Positions 51,972 to 60,539 of a DNA stretch of 64,000 nucleotides are shown here, one piece after another; position 1 is the first letter of the stretch, and each line of letters opens with the position of its first letter. This stretch comes from a virus. Under the pieces are notes generated by a model. It had not been told where the DNA came from. It saw only the letters and a program-made list of their open reading frames with translations, and did not search any database. The DNA lies in the IMG/VR virus record IMGVR_UViG_3300037189_012662, positions 30,812-94,811 of that record; one strand, written 5' to 3'. The position numbers were made by a program, and so were the translations under genes.

Positions 51972-52973
51972 TTAGCATTGGCAGTATGGGCCAAATGGTC
52001 CACTGTAATACCATGTACATCCATAGTCTAGACAGTTTCCACAAGCAGAACCACAAGTTCCTCCGCCAGATGGAGTTGGTGTAGGTGTAGGTGTTGGTGT
52101 AGGTGTTGGTGTAGGTGTAGAGCCACCACATGGGGTATAGCTTGGGTAGGCTGGATATCCAGAAGTGCTACACACAACAGCATAGTCACAGTCTCCTGTT
52201 TGTGTTAAATCTGATGTCTGGGTTGTTCTAGCAGATCCATCAGTTCCGCTATAGCTACAATACCAGACTGTTCCACCTGGTGTTGGCGTACTTGGTGTAG
52301 GTGTTGAGGTACAGCTAATAGATGGATAACTTGGATTTCCAAAAGTTCCCAAAATAACTGTTGCGTTATAAATTGTTCCGCCAATACAGTTTGCATCAAG
52401 ATTGTCATAAACGTTTGACGAGCTAGCGGCACTTGAAGATGTTATTGCAGTTCCTCCACAACAGGCAGCACCATACCAAACTGGAATATCTTGTGATGGA
52501 GCTGGAACTGGAGCTGGAGTACAGGTCACAGACATAAAAGATGTAGTACCAATAGATGTATTTGTTAGCGTTCCACCAGCACATGATGCTGTAAATCTTT
52601 GATTAAGAGTATTATAGTCATTATCTGAATCATATATTGGAGAACCGTTACAACACCCAGCTGCATACCAGTTTGCTGGGGTTGGTGTAACTGGTGTTGG
52701 CGTAATTGGTGTTGGTGTTGGACTTGGTGCTGTATATGAGTAGGTTACATAATTTACCTGACTAAATCTTTCAACAAGCGTTCCAGCAGTTGGCGATTGT
52801 GAGGAAACTAGTCCACTATTTGATGGTGTAGCGTTTGTTCCTGTAGTCGTAACAGTGCCAACAACAAGCCCAGCTGTCTGCAATGCTGAGTTAACCTGGG
52901 CAAGATTAAAGTTTGATAGATCTGGCACTAAAACTAGGGAAGACGAAGATGCAAGGATTCCAGCATTTAACAT
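51972..52973 (-). CDS. PASTA-like, Thr-Pro and cysteine-rich surface protein
   Basis: 333 residues. Residues about 15-78 resemble one PASTA domain (Val-Pro-Asp-Leu-Ser-Asn-Phe ... Ala-Gly-Thr-Leu-Val). Two Thr-Pro-rich linkers (about 82-98 and 285-300) separate cysteine-rich modules with Trp-Tyr-x-Ala-x-Cys-Cys-x-Gly. More than 20 cysteines suggest an oxidised, rigid extracellular domain. It may be a fibre-tip or cell-wall-binding protein; PASTA binds peptidoglycan in bacteria. The ribosome site is AGGAGG. Confidence 0.65.
   Translation of the reverse strand: MLNAGILASSSSLVLVPDLSNFNLAQVNSALQTAGLVVGTVTTTGTNATPSNSGLVSSQSPTAGTLVERFSQVNYVTYSYTAPSPTPTPITPTPVTPTPANWYAAGCCNGSPIYDSDNDYNTLNQRFTASCAGGTLTNTSIGTTSFMSVTCTPAPVPAPSQDIPVWYGAACCGGTAITSSSAASSSNVYDNLDANCIGGTIYNATVILGTFGNPSYPSISCTSTPTPSTPTPGGTVWYCSYSGTDGSARTTQTSDLTQTGDCDYAVVCSTSGYPAYPSYTPCGGSTPTPTPTPTPTPTPTPSGGGTCGSACGNCLDYGCTWYYSGPFGPYCQC
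52075..52120. repeat. Thr-Pro coding microsatellite
   Basis: A run of 6-base units (GGTGTA/GGTGTT) encodes alternating Thr-Pro on the minus strand inside the PASTA-like gene. Such tracts are prone to slippage. Confidence 0.8.
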
Positions 52974-52981
52974 TGGACCTC

Positions 52982-53614
52982 CTATGCCTTAAGATCGCCT
53001 AATAGTATCCAAATATCGGTATCAGTTTTTACTAATTGTGCAGCTGAATACTGGGTATTTAAAGTTTTGTGGGAGTTTTTGCTTCTTATTGTTACTCCTG
53101 ATGCCTCTACAAAAGATGTTGCACCAGTTCCAGTCTGAATAACTGTTACGATAGTTCCTACAGGAATTGCTGTTGTAGAATTTGCTGGAACAGTGACAGT
53201 GTTTGCGGAAGATGAGTCCATTGTAATTGCCTTAGCACTATCGCTTAGAGTAATAACATAGTTGGCAGTTTTATTTTCAAGCTGAGCGTCATAGTAGTTT
53301 ACCCATCGTGAACTGGTTGAAGAATAATATTGAATTTGCCTAATTGAATTTCCAGAATTGTCTTGTCTAACAAAACAAACTGTTCCGTTAGCTGGACTTG
53401 GAATTGCTGCATCTCTCGCTGTAGGATTTTGAAAATTATTAATGCCAGCTTTTGCAACAACTACATCGTTCAGGGTTACAGAATCGTTGAAGGTGTGTTC
53501 GCCAGACCACGAATAGTTTTCTGAGGTGTTTGCTGCTCCAGCAGTTGGGTGCCATGTATCTGTTTGAGAGTCATAGATGTAGGCAACTTTAGGGGTAGAA
53601 GAAATAGTAGACAT
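52982..53614 (-). CDS. Tail fibre protein with shared C-terminal domain
   Basis: 210 residues. The C-terminal 90 residues (Thr-Val-Thr-Val-Pro-Ala-Asn-Ser ... Leu-Leu-Gly-Asp-Leu-Lys-Ala) match the end of the 42466 fibre. The N-terminus contains a Trp-Ser-Gly-Glu-His-Thr-Phe block typical of fibre attachment domains. It is in an operon with its neighbours. Confidence 0.68.
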   Translation of the reverse strand: MSTISSTPKVAYIYDSQTDTWHPTAGAANTSENYSWSGEHTFNDSVTLNDVVVAKAGINNFQNPTARDAAIPSPANGTVCFVRQDNSGNSIRQIQYYSSTSSRWVNYYDAQLENKTANYVITLSDSAKAITMDSSSANTVTVPANSTTAIPVGTIVTVIQTGTGATSFVEASGVTIRSKNSHKTLNTQYSAAQLVKTDTDIWILLGDLKA

Positions 53615-54336
53615 TATTCATAACTCCAGACTTGGTAAGATCCAGTATCAAAGTTTCCAGTGCTAGACAGTGTTACCTGAACTGATGTAATTTCATTTGT
53701 ATTCTTGTAGTATCCAAAATATGGACCAGCAGAAGTATCTGCAATTGTTGCAACTGGTTTAAGAGCTGCTGCAGTGTTTGCTAAATCTATTTCTACCGTC
53801 AAATCTTGAGTTGTTGTATTTGGAAACTCTGGAGAATATAAACCAGAGGCAGAAGTAAGCCCTCCAGTATTAACATAGTTTGGTCCAGAATCAGAATTAA
53901 ACTTAATAACTAGGCCAACATCTTCTCCAGTATTTGAATGTCCCCAATCTTTTAGTATTAAGTAAACCTTTTCTCCAGAAATATTAGAAACTGAGAAAGA
54001 TGTTCCAGAAAGATTTCCAGAGCCTTTAAGTTTCCATGTAGGGACATTAAATTGTGGAACTGTGCTATCGGCCTTAACCCAAATAAAGCCCTCTACTGGA
54101 GATGTTGGCTCTACGTTTGTATATGATGATCCCACACCTAAAGATTCTATGGTATCTACTCTTGTATCAAGGGCCTTTATGTGTCCAGCGACAGAGTTTG
54201 GTACTATTTGAGATTCTTGAGTTGGAACAGTCGTTGTTCCATAGTGATATAGCTTTAGTGCTGCCTGAATATCAGCAGAGTCTTCGTACCCTGGAATTTG
54301 AGTAGTATATATGGGGCCAATATTTTCAGATGCCAT
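53614..54336 (-). CDS. Putative fibre/baseplate protein
   Basis: 240 residues. Its start has a Tyr-Glu-Asp-Ser-Ala-Asp-Ile-Gln-Ala-Ala-Leu-Lys-Leu-Tyr helix, a fibre-attachment motif, followed by a beta-rich domain (about 95-240). The function is inferred from order. A -10 box (TGG-TATAAT) with a GGTGAT site lies upstream, and the end is one base from the next gene. Confidence 0.6.
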   Translation of the reverse strand: MASENIGPIYTTQIPGYEDSADIQAALKLYHYGTTTVPTQESQIVPNSVAGHIKALDTRVDTIESLGVGSSYTNVEPTSPVEGFIWVKADSTVPQFNVPTWKLKGSGNLSGTSFSVSNISGEKVYLILKDWGHSNTGEDVGLVIKFNSDSGPNYVNTGGLTSASGLYSPEFPNTTTQDLTVEIDLANTAAALKPVATIADTSAGPYFGYYKNTNEITSVQVTLSSTGNFDTGSYQVWSYE

Positions 54337-54354
54337 GTTTTATCACCATTTTAA

Positions 54355-54363
54355 ATTATACCA
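54355..54363 (-). promoter_or_regulatory. Extended -10 promoter
   Basis: TGG-TATAAT about 18 bases before the ATG at 54336, overlapping the stop of the next gene upstream. Confidence 0.45.
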
Positions 54364-54916
54364 CAGTAATCGTTAAATGAACTATCTTAGTTCCAGACAA
54401 TGGTGTCCATTCGCCATCAACGAACTCTACAGAACTTACAGAAAGCGGTAAAACTTGTACATCGTCAATTATTTGAATTTCTCCAATAGATACAGAAGAA
54501 ACTACTGGGTGTGCCTCAATCACTGAACATTGAACATTAAAATTTTGGGCAGTTAGGTTTTCAGTTGAGGTGATGCTAAATATTGGAACATTAATCTCAG
54601 TTTCTCCATCAACGAATAGCTTTGTTAGATTTTCTGAAAATGTGTCTGGCATTAGCTTAAAAAGAGGCACCCATTGGTTAGCAGCACCTAAGTTTTGATA
54701 CTGATACAGATACAGGTATTCCTGATCTGATCTAAGAACGTTTATAACTAAGTCAAAAACTTCTGGAGTCTGTCCAATTGCAACATCATTTGGATTACCA
54801 GGACTTAGGAATATTCGGCTTCCACGTTTTCCAGTTGCCCCAATATCTAAACTAACATTGATTGATGTTGGTCCACCAATTACAGTTAAGTCATCGTTTG
54901 CAACTAATACGGTCAC
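54356..54916 (-). CDS. Hypothetical virion protein
   Basis: 186 residues, unrecognised, beta-rich, acidic. A repeated Glu-Ile-Asn-Val-Pro-Ile-Phe-type strand pattern and no cysteine before residue 125. It lies between a BppU-like gene and fibre genes. It shares one base with each neighbour. Confidence 0.55.
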   Translation of the reverse strand: MTVLVANDDLTVIGGPTSINVSLDIGATGKRGSRIFLSPGNPNDVAIGQTPEVFDLVINVLRSDQEYLYLYQYQNLGAANQWVPLFKLMPDTFSENLTKLFVDGETEINVPIFSITSTENLTAQNFNVQCSVIEAHPVVSSVSIGEIQIIDDVQVLPLSVSSVEFVDGEWTPLSGTKIVHLTITVV

Positions 54917-55278
54917 TATGCAGCTCCAGTAATGTCTGCTGTAACTGAAATTGTTCCAGTTAGCAAAGTGTGAATAACCGCCCCTGCAGATTTGCTTATT
55001 TGAACATCATAAAAGTATGTAGTACCAGCAGTTAGTAATCTACCAACACCTGGAGAAATTGTGCAAAACACTGCACCATTAGATATAGTTGCAGTACACT
55101 CATGCTGAACGGTAAAAGATGGACCCCTTCTGTCAGCAATAAAGAATTTGCTGGAATATCCATCTAGAGAAAATGCTGAGCCATCTGATGCCTTCGGCCT
55201 AATAGTAAATTCTAGGGTATCTCCCTGATAATATGAAATGTTGTGGGTACCTGGAAAAGCCATGATATCATTATACAC
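54916..55278 (-). CDS. Baseplate BppU-like N-terminal domain protein (copy 2)
   Basis: 120 residues with the frame's GTG start, or 115 from the ATG at 55263. The pattern Tyr-Tyr-Gln-Gly-Asp-Thr-Leu-Glu-Phe then Lys-Phe-Phe-Ile-Ala and Tyr-Phe-Tyr-Asp-Val-Gln-Ile matches the N-terminal domain of baseplate upper proteins. It is one of three such paralogues (with 48204 and 60072). It overlaps the collagen-like gene's stop. Confidence 0.65.
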   Translation of the reverse strand: MYNDIMAFPGTHNISYYQGDTLEFTIRPKASDGSAFSLDGYSSKFFIADRRGPSFTVQHECTATISNGAVFCTISPGVGRLLTAGTTYFYDVQISKSAGAVIHTLLTGTISVTADITGAA

Positions 55279-55979
55279 TAATAAACTGATATATATATTG
55301 ATTTTAGCTTGACAGAAGACTGCATATCAGTACGTAGCTGAATGATGGCACCAGAGGATCTGTCTATATCAGTATCAATAGTGAAGTTGTGGGTCGTAGA
55401 CAAATCATACTCATATTGATACTTTAAGGATGCCACAAAAGTGGTTGTTTCATTTTTTGATTCTGGGAAAATGGTTCTTGCCCATACTTCGGTATTTGGG
55501 TTAAGTGTTGTTATCACAAAGTTATAAACAATTTGAACCTGCGTACCAGTTTTTAGGCCCTTAAAGTTAAATCTTTTAACTTCTTTGTTGTATAGAGAAA
55601 CTCCGCCTTCTGGTAGGTAGCTTTCTATTTTGTCATCGTCTTTGATAAAAACTGTTACCCAACCATCCTCTCCACGGTCTGAGCCAAGTGCTATTGATGA
55701 TGGTTTAGAATTTATATATTTTGCCCAACCAATACTTTGTCCGTAAGAGCCCAAATAAGATTTTCCATCTTTTCCTGGTGCTCCCTTGTCTCCTTTTGGT
55801 CCTGGCAAACCATCTTTTCCAGGCTGGCCAGGCTCTCCACGATCTCCTTTTGGACCAGGATTTCCAGCTGGTCCCTGTGGTCCAGCTACTGGAATAAGGA
55901 ATGGCTCATCTGATTTTGATTTACTAACTGCAGCAGCATAGTTTGTTTTTGGGAAATCCATACTTTTAGAGGTTGGCAT
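55278..55979 (-). CDS. Collagen-like fibre protein (14 Gly-X-Y triplets)
   Basis: 233 residues. Residues 33-74 hold 14 uninterrupted Gly-X-Y triplets, with proline in the Y position in GNP, GEP, GQP, GLP and GAP and Lys or Asp elsewhere, which stabilise a triple helix. A C-terminal beta domain (about 100-233) follows, probably a trimerising head. This is a classic phage collagen-like fibre. Y-position prolines are the substrate type of collagen prolyl hydroxylase. No ribosome site; TGA-GATAAT ends 6 bases before the ATG. Confidence 0.85.
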   Translation of the reverse strand: MPTSKSMDFPKTNYAAAVSKSKSDEPFLIPVAGPQGPAGNPGPKGDRGEPGQPGKDGLPGPKGDKGAPGKDGKSYLGSYGQSIGWAKYINSKPSSIALGSDRGEDGWVTVFIKDDDKIESYLPEGGVSLYNKEVKRFNFKGLKTGTQVQIVYNFVITTLNPNTEVWARTIFPESKNETTTFVASLKYQYEYDLSTTHNFTIDTDIDRSSGAIIQLRTDMQSSVKLKSIYISVY

Positions 55980-55985
55980 ACATAT

Positions 55986-55994
55986 ATTATCTCA
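55986..55994 (-). promoter_or_regulatory. Extended -10 leaderless promoter for collagen-like gene
   Basis: TGA-GATAAT ending 6 bases before the ATG at 55979, in the gap after the long fibre gene. Confidence 0.5.
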
Positions 55995-56034
55995 GATTAT
56001 TAAAGAATAATATATGCTGTTGTAACGCTAAAAG

Positions 56035-59000
56035 CTATCCAACTTGATTTACCGTCAAAATAACTGATGGTACTGCTGGGTGGAGTGTTGCTCCAGAACC
56101 AGTTGCTGCCTCATATTCCATTACCGTGTGTTGGCTGTCAGAAGACCACATAAGTTCGTAGTAATCACCAGCAGCAGCATCTACAAACAGGTTTAGTGCT
56201 GCAACAGAGTATGGATTATTAGAAGTAATTGCAAACTTTGTGTTTGAGTTTGCTAGCGGAGTACCGTTCTTGTTTAGCCAGATGTTGATAAGGCCAGAGC
56301 TATTGGTTTGGTGCATTTGAGCTGAGAACGCAATATTATACTTTCCAGCATTTGCCATCGTTATCTGAGTTGTGCTACCAAGTGTAACTCCAGTTGCCCA
56401 ATCAGTATTGTTAAAGGTAAATGCCTGGATTGTGTTTGCAGCAGATGGACCCTGGTCTACCGTGCTAAAGAATGATGCTGAGGCACCAAATCTAGCTGCG
56501 TTTACATCTCCAATAGTTGCAATCTGGCTGCTTGCATCATCTGAACTTCCCAGGAATTCTCCAAGCTGTCCACTTAGAACTACTGACTGCTGGGTAGACC
56601 TGATTGACATGTTCCTATCTGTAGTCAAAAGCTCTCCACCAAGTATTAGAGTACCCTCTTCTCCTGGACCGTACAGCTTTCCGTCAGCACCAAAGTCCCA
56701 AGCCGAATCCCCACCATCTGTAGTTACTCTAACAGCATTGTTAGCATTTAGGTTTATGCTTGCACCACTGCTAACAGATACATTGTCATTGGAGGACTGA
56801 ACGTATAGGTCACCATCAGCATTTATAATACCTGTAACACCTAGGCTACCCATTGCAGGACCCATTAGATATCCGTTTTCGTTAAATGCCCAGTAGTTTT
56901 CACCGTTTGATTGGTGGATTACGTAGACACCGTTCATTTCAAACGTTGCTGGGGTTGCGGTAATTTGAGTTACGTTTGTGCCAGAGTTGTAGCTTACATA
57001 GTCGATCTGATAGAGATCTCCGCCCACCTCAACACTGAAGTTTGCATATGGCTGGATGTGCGATAGATCTCCAACGATGGCTAGAACATTAGCCTCAAAG
57101 CCACCGCCGTTTACATAAGCGGTGGTTGTGTCTTCTCGCTTCGAAGAAACGTAGACTGCCCCATCGGTGTCAGATAGCCTGACGTGAGTTCTTTCACCAC
57201 CGAGAATCAAGTCTGCACTTGAGTTATCCTGCTCACCACCTGCACGAATGTGAATGTGGTTTGGAGAACCAAAGGTTGGATCAATGATTATGTATTGGTC
57301 ATTGTCAAGGCTTGAGTCTGGAACAATTTTGATTGTGTCGTTCCCACTGCCGTCACCAGAACCATTGGCAACGTTCTGAATGTATCCGTCACCAGGAAGT
57401 CTAAATTCGCCATTTGATCCCATTGCCCAGGTATATTCTGTATTGCTATTTAGATTAGACCTAAACGTAATGCCCTCTGTTGACTCAAGGTTTACATCTA
57501 AACCTATACCCTGGATCAAGATTTCCTCATCGTCATCATCAATTTCAATGCGTGATTCGGTCTGATGCTTAAACTCAAGTGAAGTTACAGTGGTAGGGAA
57601 GTCTGGAGAACCACCTGATAGATAGATGGTTGTTTGACCGTCTCCACTTGATCCCCCCTGATAGGAGTAAAAATCTGAACCGTTTACGCTTATAGACTGG
57701 AAAGGTGCTGAGTTAAATTCTTCACCCATGTATGTGGTTATTGAGCTGGCACCACTTAGAACTACTTGGCTTCCACCTTCTCCCCATGTTAACCACATTG
57801 CATCTGACCAGTCGTCTGGTGAGAAAGAATTAGTTCTAGGGCTTGAGTATGCAAAAAGAGCAATATAGCCATCATTTGGGTCTAGCTCAATAGCAGCACC
57901 TAATGCTGAATCCTCACGCTTAGCATTAATATCCATTGAGCCTTCGGTAAACATTTCGCTGTTATTGAACTCAAAGTTACCGTGGCTGTCTGGTCCGCCA
58001 CCTTGGATGTCAGACATCTTGGCAATTCTATTGCTTCCGTCTAGTTCTGGGGTACCAATGTAAGCATATGTACTTCCAGGGTTAAGAACAATGTCGTTGT
58101 CTGCAGTTACAAAAAGGTTTGAGCCATCAGAAGATAGTGTCTCTGTAAGTCCGTCACCTAGAATAATACCGCCATTAGTTGAATCTTGGTTACCAAAAAT
58201 TGCTACGTGGTTTGCAACATTGGCATCGCCAACAAATGCGTCATCACCAATTGCAATGTTGTCTGCTTCTCCGTTATTGCTTGTAAGAATAATCTTGTTA
58301 AATGTTGGGCTATCTGAAGTTCCCAAGTCTTGTGGAAGACCTGCGTCATTACCTGTATAGGCAGTTGTCTGGACGGTATTGTCTGGGAAGAGAATGCCAC
58401 CATCAGGTCTAAAGTGCCATTGAGTTTGGAAATTATTTGTAATAATTCTTACTTCATCGGTAGTTGAACGAATTTCAACTTCGTCGTATCCTGTAATCCA
58501 AACATCATCTGCTGAGTTAATCTCAATGTCTGCATCTTCTTCACCATCACGAGTCGTTTCAATACGCATGTCGTGGTTGTGGATCGTCATTCTGCTTTCA
58601 GTGTCCTCGCCGTCCTCATGAAGAGCAAATACAAAGTCAGCTGTGTTGCCACCGCCACCTGAGCCACCAGTATAGGCGGTATTCTGAACAGTGCCATCTG
58701 GGAACTTTAGTCCACCAGTATTTCTAAACTCCCAGTTGTAGGACGTGTCACCGTTATTGTTAGTAGTAATTTCTACGTCGTCTGCTGCATAAAGATGAAT
58801 GTCATCTCCATTTGCGTAAACCCAAACGTCATCTGCAGATTCAATACTTATGTCTGCATCTTGGTTATCATCACGAGTAGTGCGAATTGCCATGTCGTGA
58901 TTAGCCACAGTCATCGTGCTGAGGTTATCAGGATCAACTTCAAACACAAAGTCAGCAATATTTGCGGTATCTCCAGTGTCACCCTTACGTGCAATTAGAG

Positions 59001-59595
59001 TCCAGAAGTCTCCCTCTACTGGGGTATCTCCAGTGTTACCGCCGTTAGCATCTAGTCTGTACCAGGTTTGTCCTTCATAAGTTGCAACATCTCCGATAGC
59101 GTAAGATGCACCAAGGTCATAGGCACCAGTAAAGTTCCATAGAGCGTCAGCTCCAGTAAATCCCCTAGGACCACGATCACCCTCAAAACCAGTAAGCTCA
59201 ACGGCATTCATAACAGGACCAGCAGCCTCACCAAATGTCCAGTTACCACCAGTAATAGATGTAACACGAGCAGAATAGTTATATGTACCTGCTTCTACTG
59301 CATCAATAAAGTTAATTGCGAATGGTACGTTCTCAGAAGCTGCAGAGGACTCAAGCTGAATTGCGTTTCCGATTTCTACGTTGTCACGGAATAGGTTGAG
59401 TCTTAGCCAAGATCCAGCATTTGCATTTGCACCCTCACCAGTTATAGAGATTTGAACTGGCTTACCAGTAGTTGTAATGTTTAGGTCAATAATTGAGTTT
59501 GGGGCAGATGAGATTACCTGCTGCGTTCCAACTACCTGTACGTAGTTTAGTGCTGATGCATCATTACTGGATGAATTCTGAGAAAATCTAGCCAT
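56035..59595 (-). CDS. Long tail fibre with Gly-X-Y hinge and C1q/TNF-like tip
   Basis: 1186 residues. The N-terminal 150 residues are a virion-binding beta domain, then a short Gly-Asp-Arg-Gly-Pro-Arg-Gly-Phe-Thr hinge (about 155-166), then repeated Asp-Asp-Val-Trp-Val/Ile and Phe-Arg-Pro-Asp-Gly-Gly-Ile-Leu-Phe-Pro-Asp shaft motifs typical of phage fibres. The last 140 residues (Ser-Phe-Phe-Ser-Thr-Val-Asp-Gln-Gly ... ending Val-Asn-Gln-Val-Gly) resemble a C1q/TNF-like receptor-binding head. It is probably a main host-recognition fibre. Confidence 0.8.
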   Translation of the reverse strand: MARFSQNSSSNDASALNYVQVVGTQQVISSAPNSIIDLNITTTGKPVQISITGEGANANAGSWLRLNLFRDNVEIGNAIQLESSAASENVPFAINFIDAVEAGTYNYSARVTSITGGNWTFGEAAGPVMNAVELTGFEGDRGPRGFTGADALWNFTGAYDLGASYAIGDVATYEGQTWYRLDANGGNTGDTPVEGDFWTLIARKGDTGDTANIADFVFEVDPDNLSTMTVANHDMAIRTTRDDNQDADISIESADDVWVYANGDDIHLYAADDVEITTNNNGDTSYNWEFRNTGGLKFPDGTVQNTAYTGGSGGGGNTADFVFALHEDGEDTESRMTIHNHDMRIETTRDGEEDADIEINSADDVWITGYDEVEIRSTTDEVRIITNNFQTQWHFRPDGGILFPDNTVQTTAYTGNDAGLPQDLGTSDSPTFNKIILTSNNGEADNIAIGDDAFVGDANVANHVAIFGNQDSTNGGIILGDGLTETLSSDGSNLFVTADNDIVLNPGSTYAYIGTPELDGSNRIAKMSDIQGGGPDSHGNFEFNNSEMFTEGSMDINAKREDSALGAAIELDPNDGYIALFAYSSPRTNSFSPDDWSDAMWLTWGEGGSQVVLSGASSITTYMGEEFNSAPFQSISVNGSDFYSYQGGSSGDGQTTIYLSGGSPDFPTTVTSLEFKHQTESRIEIDDDDEEILIQGIGLDVNLESTEGITFRSNLNSNTEYTWAMGSNGEFRLPGDGYIQNVANGSGDGSGNDTIKIVPDSSLDNDQYIIIDPTFGSPNHIHIRAGGEQDNSSADLILGGERTHVRLSDTDGAVYVSSKREDTTTAYVNGGGFEANVLAIVGDLSHIQPYANFSVEVGGDLYQIDYVSYNSGTNVTQITATPATFEMNGVYVIHQSNGENYWAFNENGYLMGPAMGSLGVTGIINADGDLYVQSSNDNVSVSSGASINLNANNAVRVTTDGGDSAWDFGADGKLYGPGEEGTLILGGELLTTDRNMSIRSTQQSVVLSGQLGEFLGSSDDASSQIATIGDVNAARFGASASFFSTVDQGPSAANTIQAFTFNNTDWATGVTLGSTTQITMANAGKYNIAFSAQMHQTNSSGLINIWLNKNGTPLANSNTKFAITSNNPYSVAALNLFVDAAAGDYYELMWSSDSQHTVMEYEAATGSGATLHPAVPSVILTVNQVG

Positions 59596-59879
59596 TAGTT
59601 ACCAGTCTCCAGATTAGTCTTTAGAACTGCGATCAAAGTTTCATTTTCGTCTGCAATGGCATAAAGTGCGTTTTTTCCAGGAAGCTCAAAGGAAATAGCT
59701 AGGCCAGGGCTCAAGCGGTATCCAAAGTCTTCAGGGTTTACGTCTTCACCACCAATGTAAACATAGTTTTCGTCACTTACGTTTTGAATAGTGATATCCA
59801 TACCAGAGTGAACTCCGTTTGGGGTAAGCCTTGTAGCTGTAGAATTTCCTAAAGTAACTAGTGCATGTGATGTTGCCAT
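59595..59879 (-). CDS. Small virion-associated protein
   Basis: 94 residues from the ATG at 59879, which has GGGAG 6 bases upstream; a longer frame overlaps the collagen-like gene. Beta-rich, with Tyr-Val-Tyr-Ile-Gly-Gly-Glu-Asp-Val, a pattern seen in small phage proteins that decorate fibres. The function is unknown. It abuts the fibre gene start. Confidence 0.6.
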   Translation of the reverse strand: MATSHALVTLGNSTATRLTPNGVHSGMDITIQNVSDENYVYIGGEDVNPEDFGYRLSPGLAISFELPGKNALYAIADENETLIAVLKTNLETGN

Positions 59880-59880
59880 A

Positions 59881-60072
59881 TTAATCTCCCTCTGTGATTG
59901 CTGTAATAATTCCATTAACAACTGTTATCGTTTTGTTATCATTTGAAACAAAAGTTCCTGAAGCTCCTGTTGGAGTATAGGTTGGCCCAGGATCTCCCTG
60001 GTACCCCCTTGGTCCCTGTTCGCCACGTGGGCCAGGTCCGCCTGGGAAAGGCACAATTTTAACTGTTGGCAT
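59881..60072 (-). CDS. Short collagen-like protein
   Basis: 63 residues. Residues 11-31 form seven Gly-X-Y triplets (including GGP and GDP with proline in Y), followed by a small beta tail ending Ile-Ile-Thr-Ala-Ile-Thr-Glu. It shares one base with the upstream gene and is two bases from the next ATG. It could be a detachable hinge or a fusion partner of fibres. Confidence 0.7.
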   Translation of the reverse strand: MPTVKIVPFPGGPGPRGEQGPRGYQGDPGPTYTPTGASGTFVSNDNKTITVVNGIITAITEGD

Positions 60073-60455
60073 TATAAACTTCCTCCTGTAACGTCTCCAA
60101 TAACCGAAATGGTACCAACAATAGGTGTCCAGACGGTTTCTCCATCAACTATGACTTGGAGATCAAAGGCTAATTCTGCTACGGACGATCTATATCCAGT
60201 GCCCCAGTACTGAGTTATGTCTGAGGGTGCTGTAATAATTACATACCCATCTCCGACTTCAATATCAAGCTCATCCACGGTATCTGCTTTAAAATCATAG
60301 GCAGAGGCAGCAAATTCCCAATCAGTAGTATCATATGGGGTTACTTCGTCATCTTCGTAAAATTCTACCCTCAGAGGAGAGGTATCTCCCCTAACAATTT
60401 GCCATTTAAGATTCATCGGATCAGCACCGAATACTTGAGGTCCACAATTAGCCAT
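60072..60455 (-). CDS. Baseplate BppU-like N-terminal domain protein (copy 3)
   Basis: 127 residues. Trp-Gln-Ile-Val-Arg-Gly-Asp-Thr near 18-25 and a strand order matching the copies at 48204 and 54916 indicate a BppU N-terminal-type domain. It is probably an adaptor joining fibres to the baseplate. It is the first gene of the minus-strand fibre operon. TGG-TATAAT lies 9 bases before the ATG, and no ribosome site is seen. Confidence 0.68.
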   Translation of the reverse strand: MANCGPQVFGADPMNLKWQIVRGDTSPLRVEFYEDDEVTPYDTTDWEFAASAYDFKADTVDELDIEVGDGYVIITAPSDITQYWGTGYRSSVAELAFDLQVIVDGETVWTPIVGTISVIGDVTGGSL

Positions 60456-60464
60456 AATACTCTA

Positions 60465-60473
60465 ATTATACCA
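60465..60473 (-). promoter_or_regulatory. Extended -10 for the collagen/fibre operon
   Basis: TGG-TATAAT ending 9 bases before the ATG at 60455, immediately after the terminator hairpin. The spacing is longer than the typical 6-7. Confidence 0.5.
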
Positions 60474-60475
60474 GT

Positions 60476-60535
60476 AAAAATAATAAAACTAGTGTTCAAG
60501 GACGTGGGTATGAGAGACTTCCCTGAACACTAGTT
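60476..60535 (-). terminator. Terminator with 12-base perfect stem
   Basis: AACTAGTGTTCA (60487-60498) pairs with 60524-60535, with a 25-base loop that can pair further, followed on the minus strand by TTTTATTATTTTT. It ends transcripts of the membrane protein gene or the AT-rich region. Confidence 0.75.
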
Positions 60536-60539
60536 GTAT

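Noticed and set aside
52075-52120. Possible CRISPR or regulatory repeat
   Set aside because: It is a 6-base coding microsatellite for Thr-Pro.
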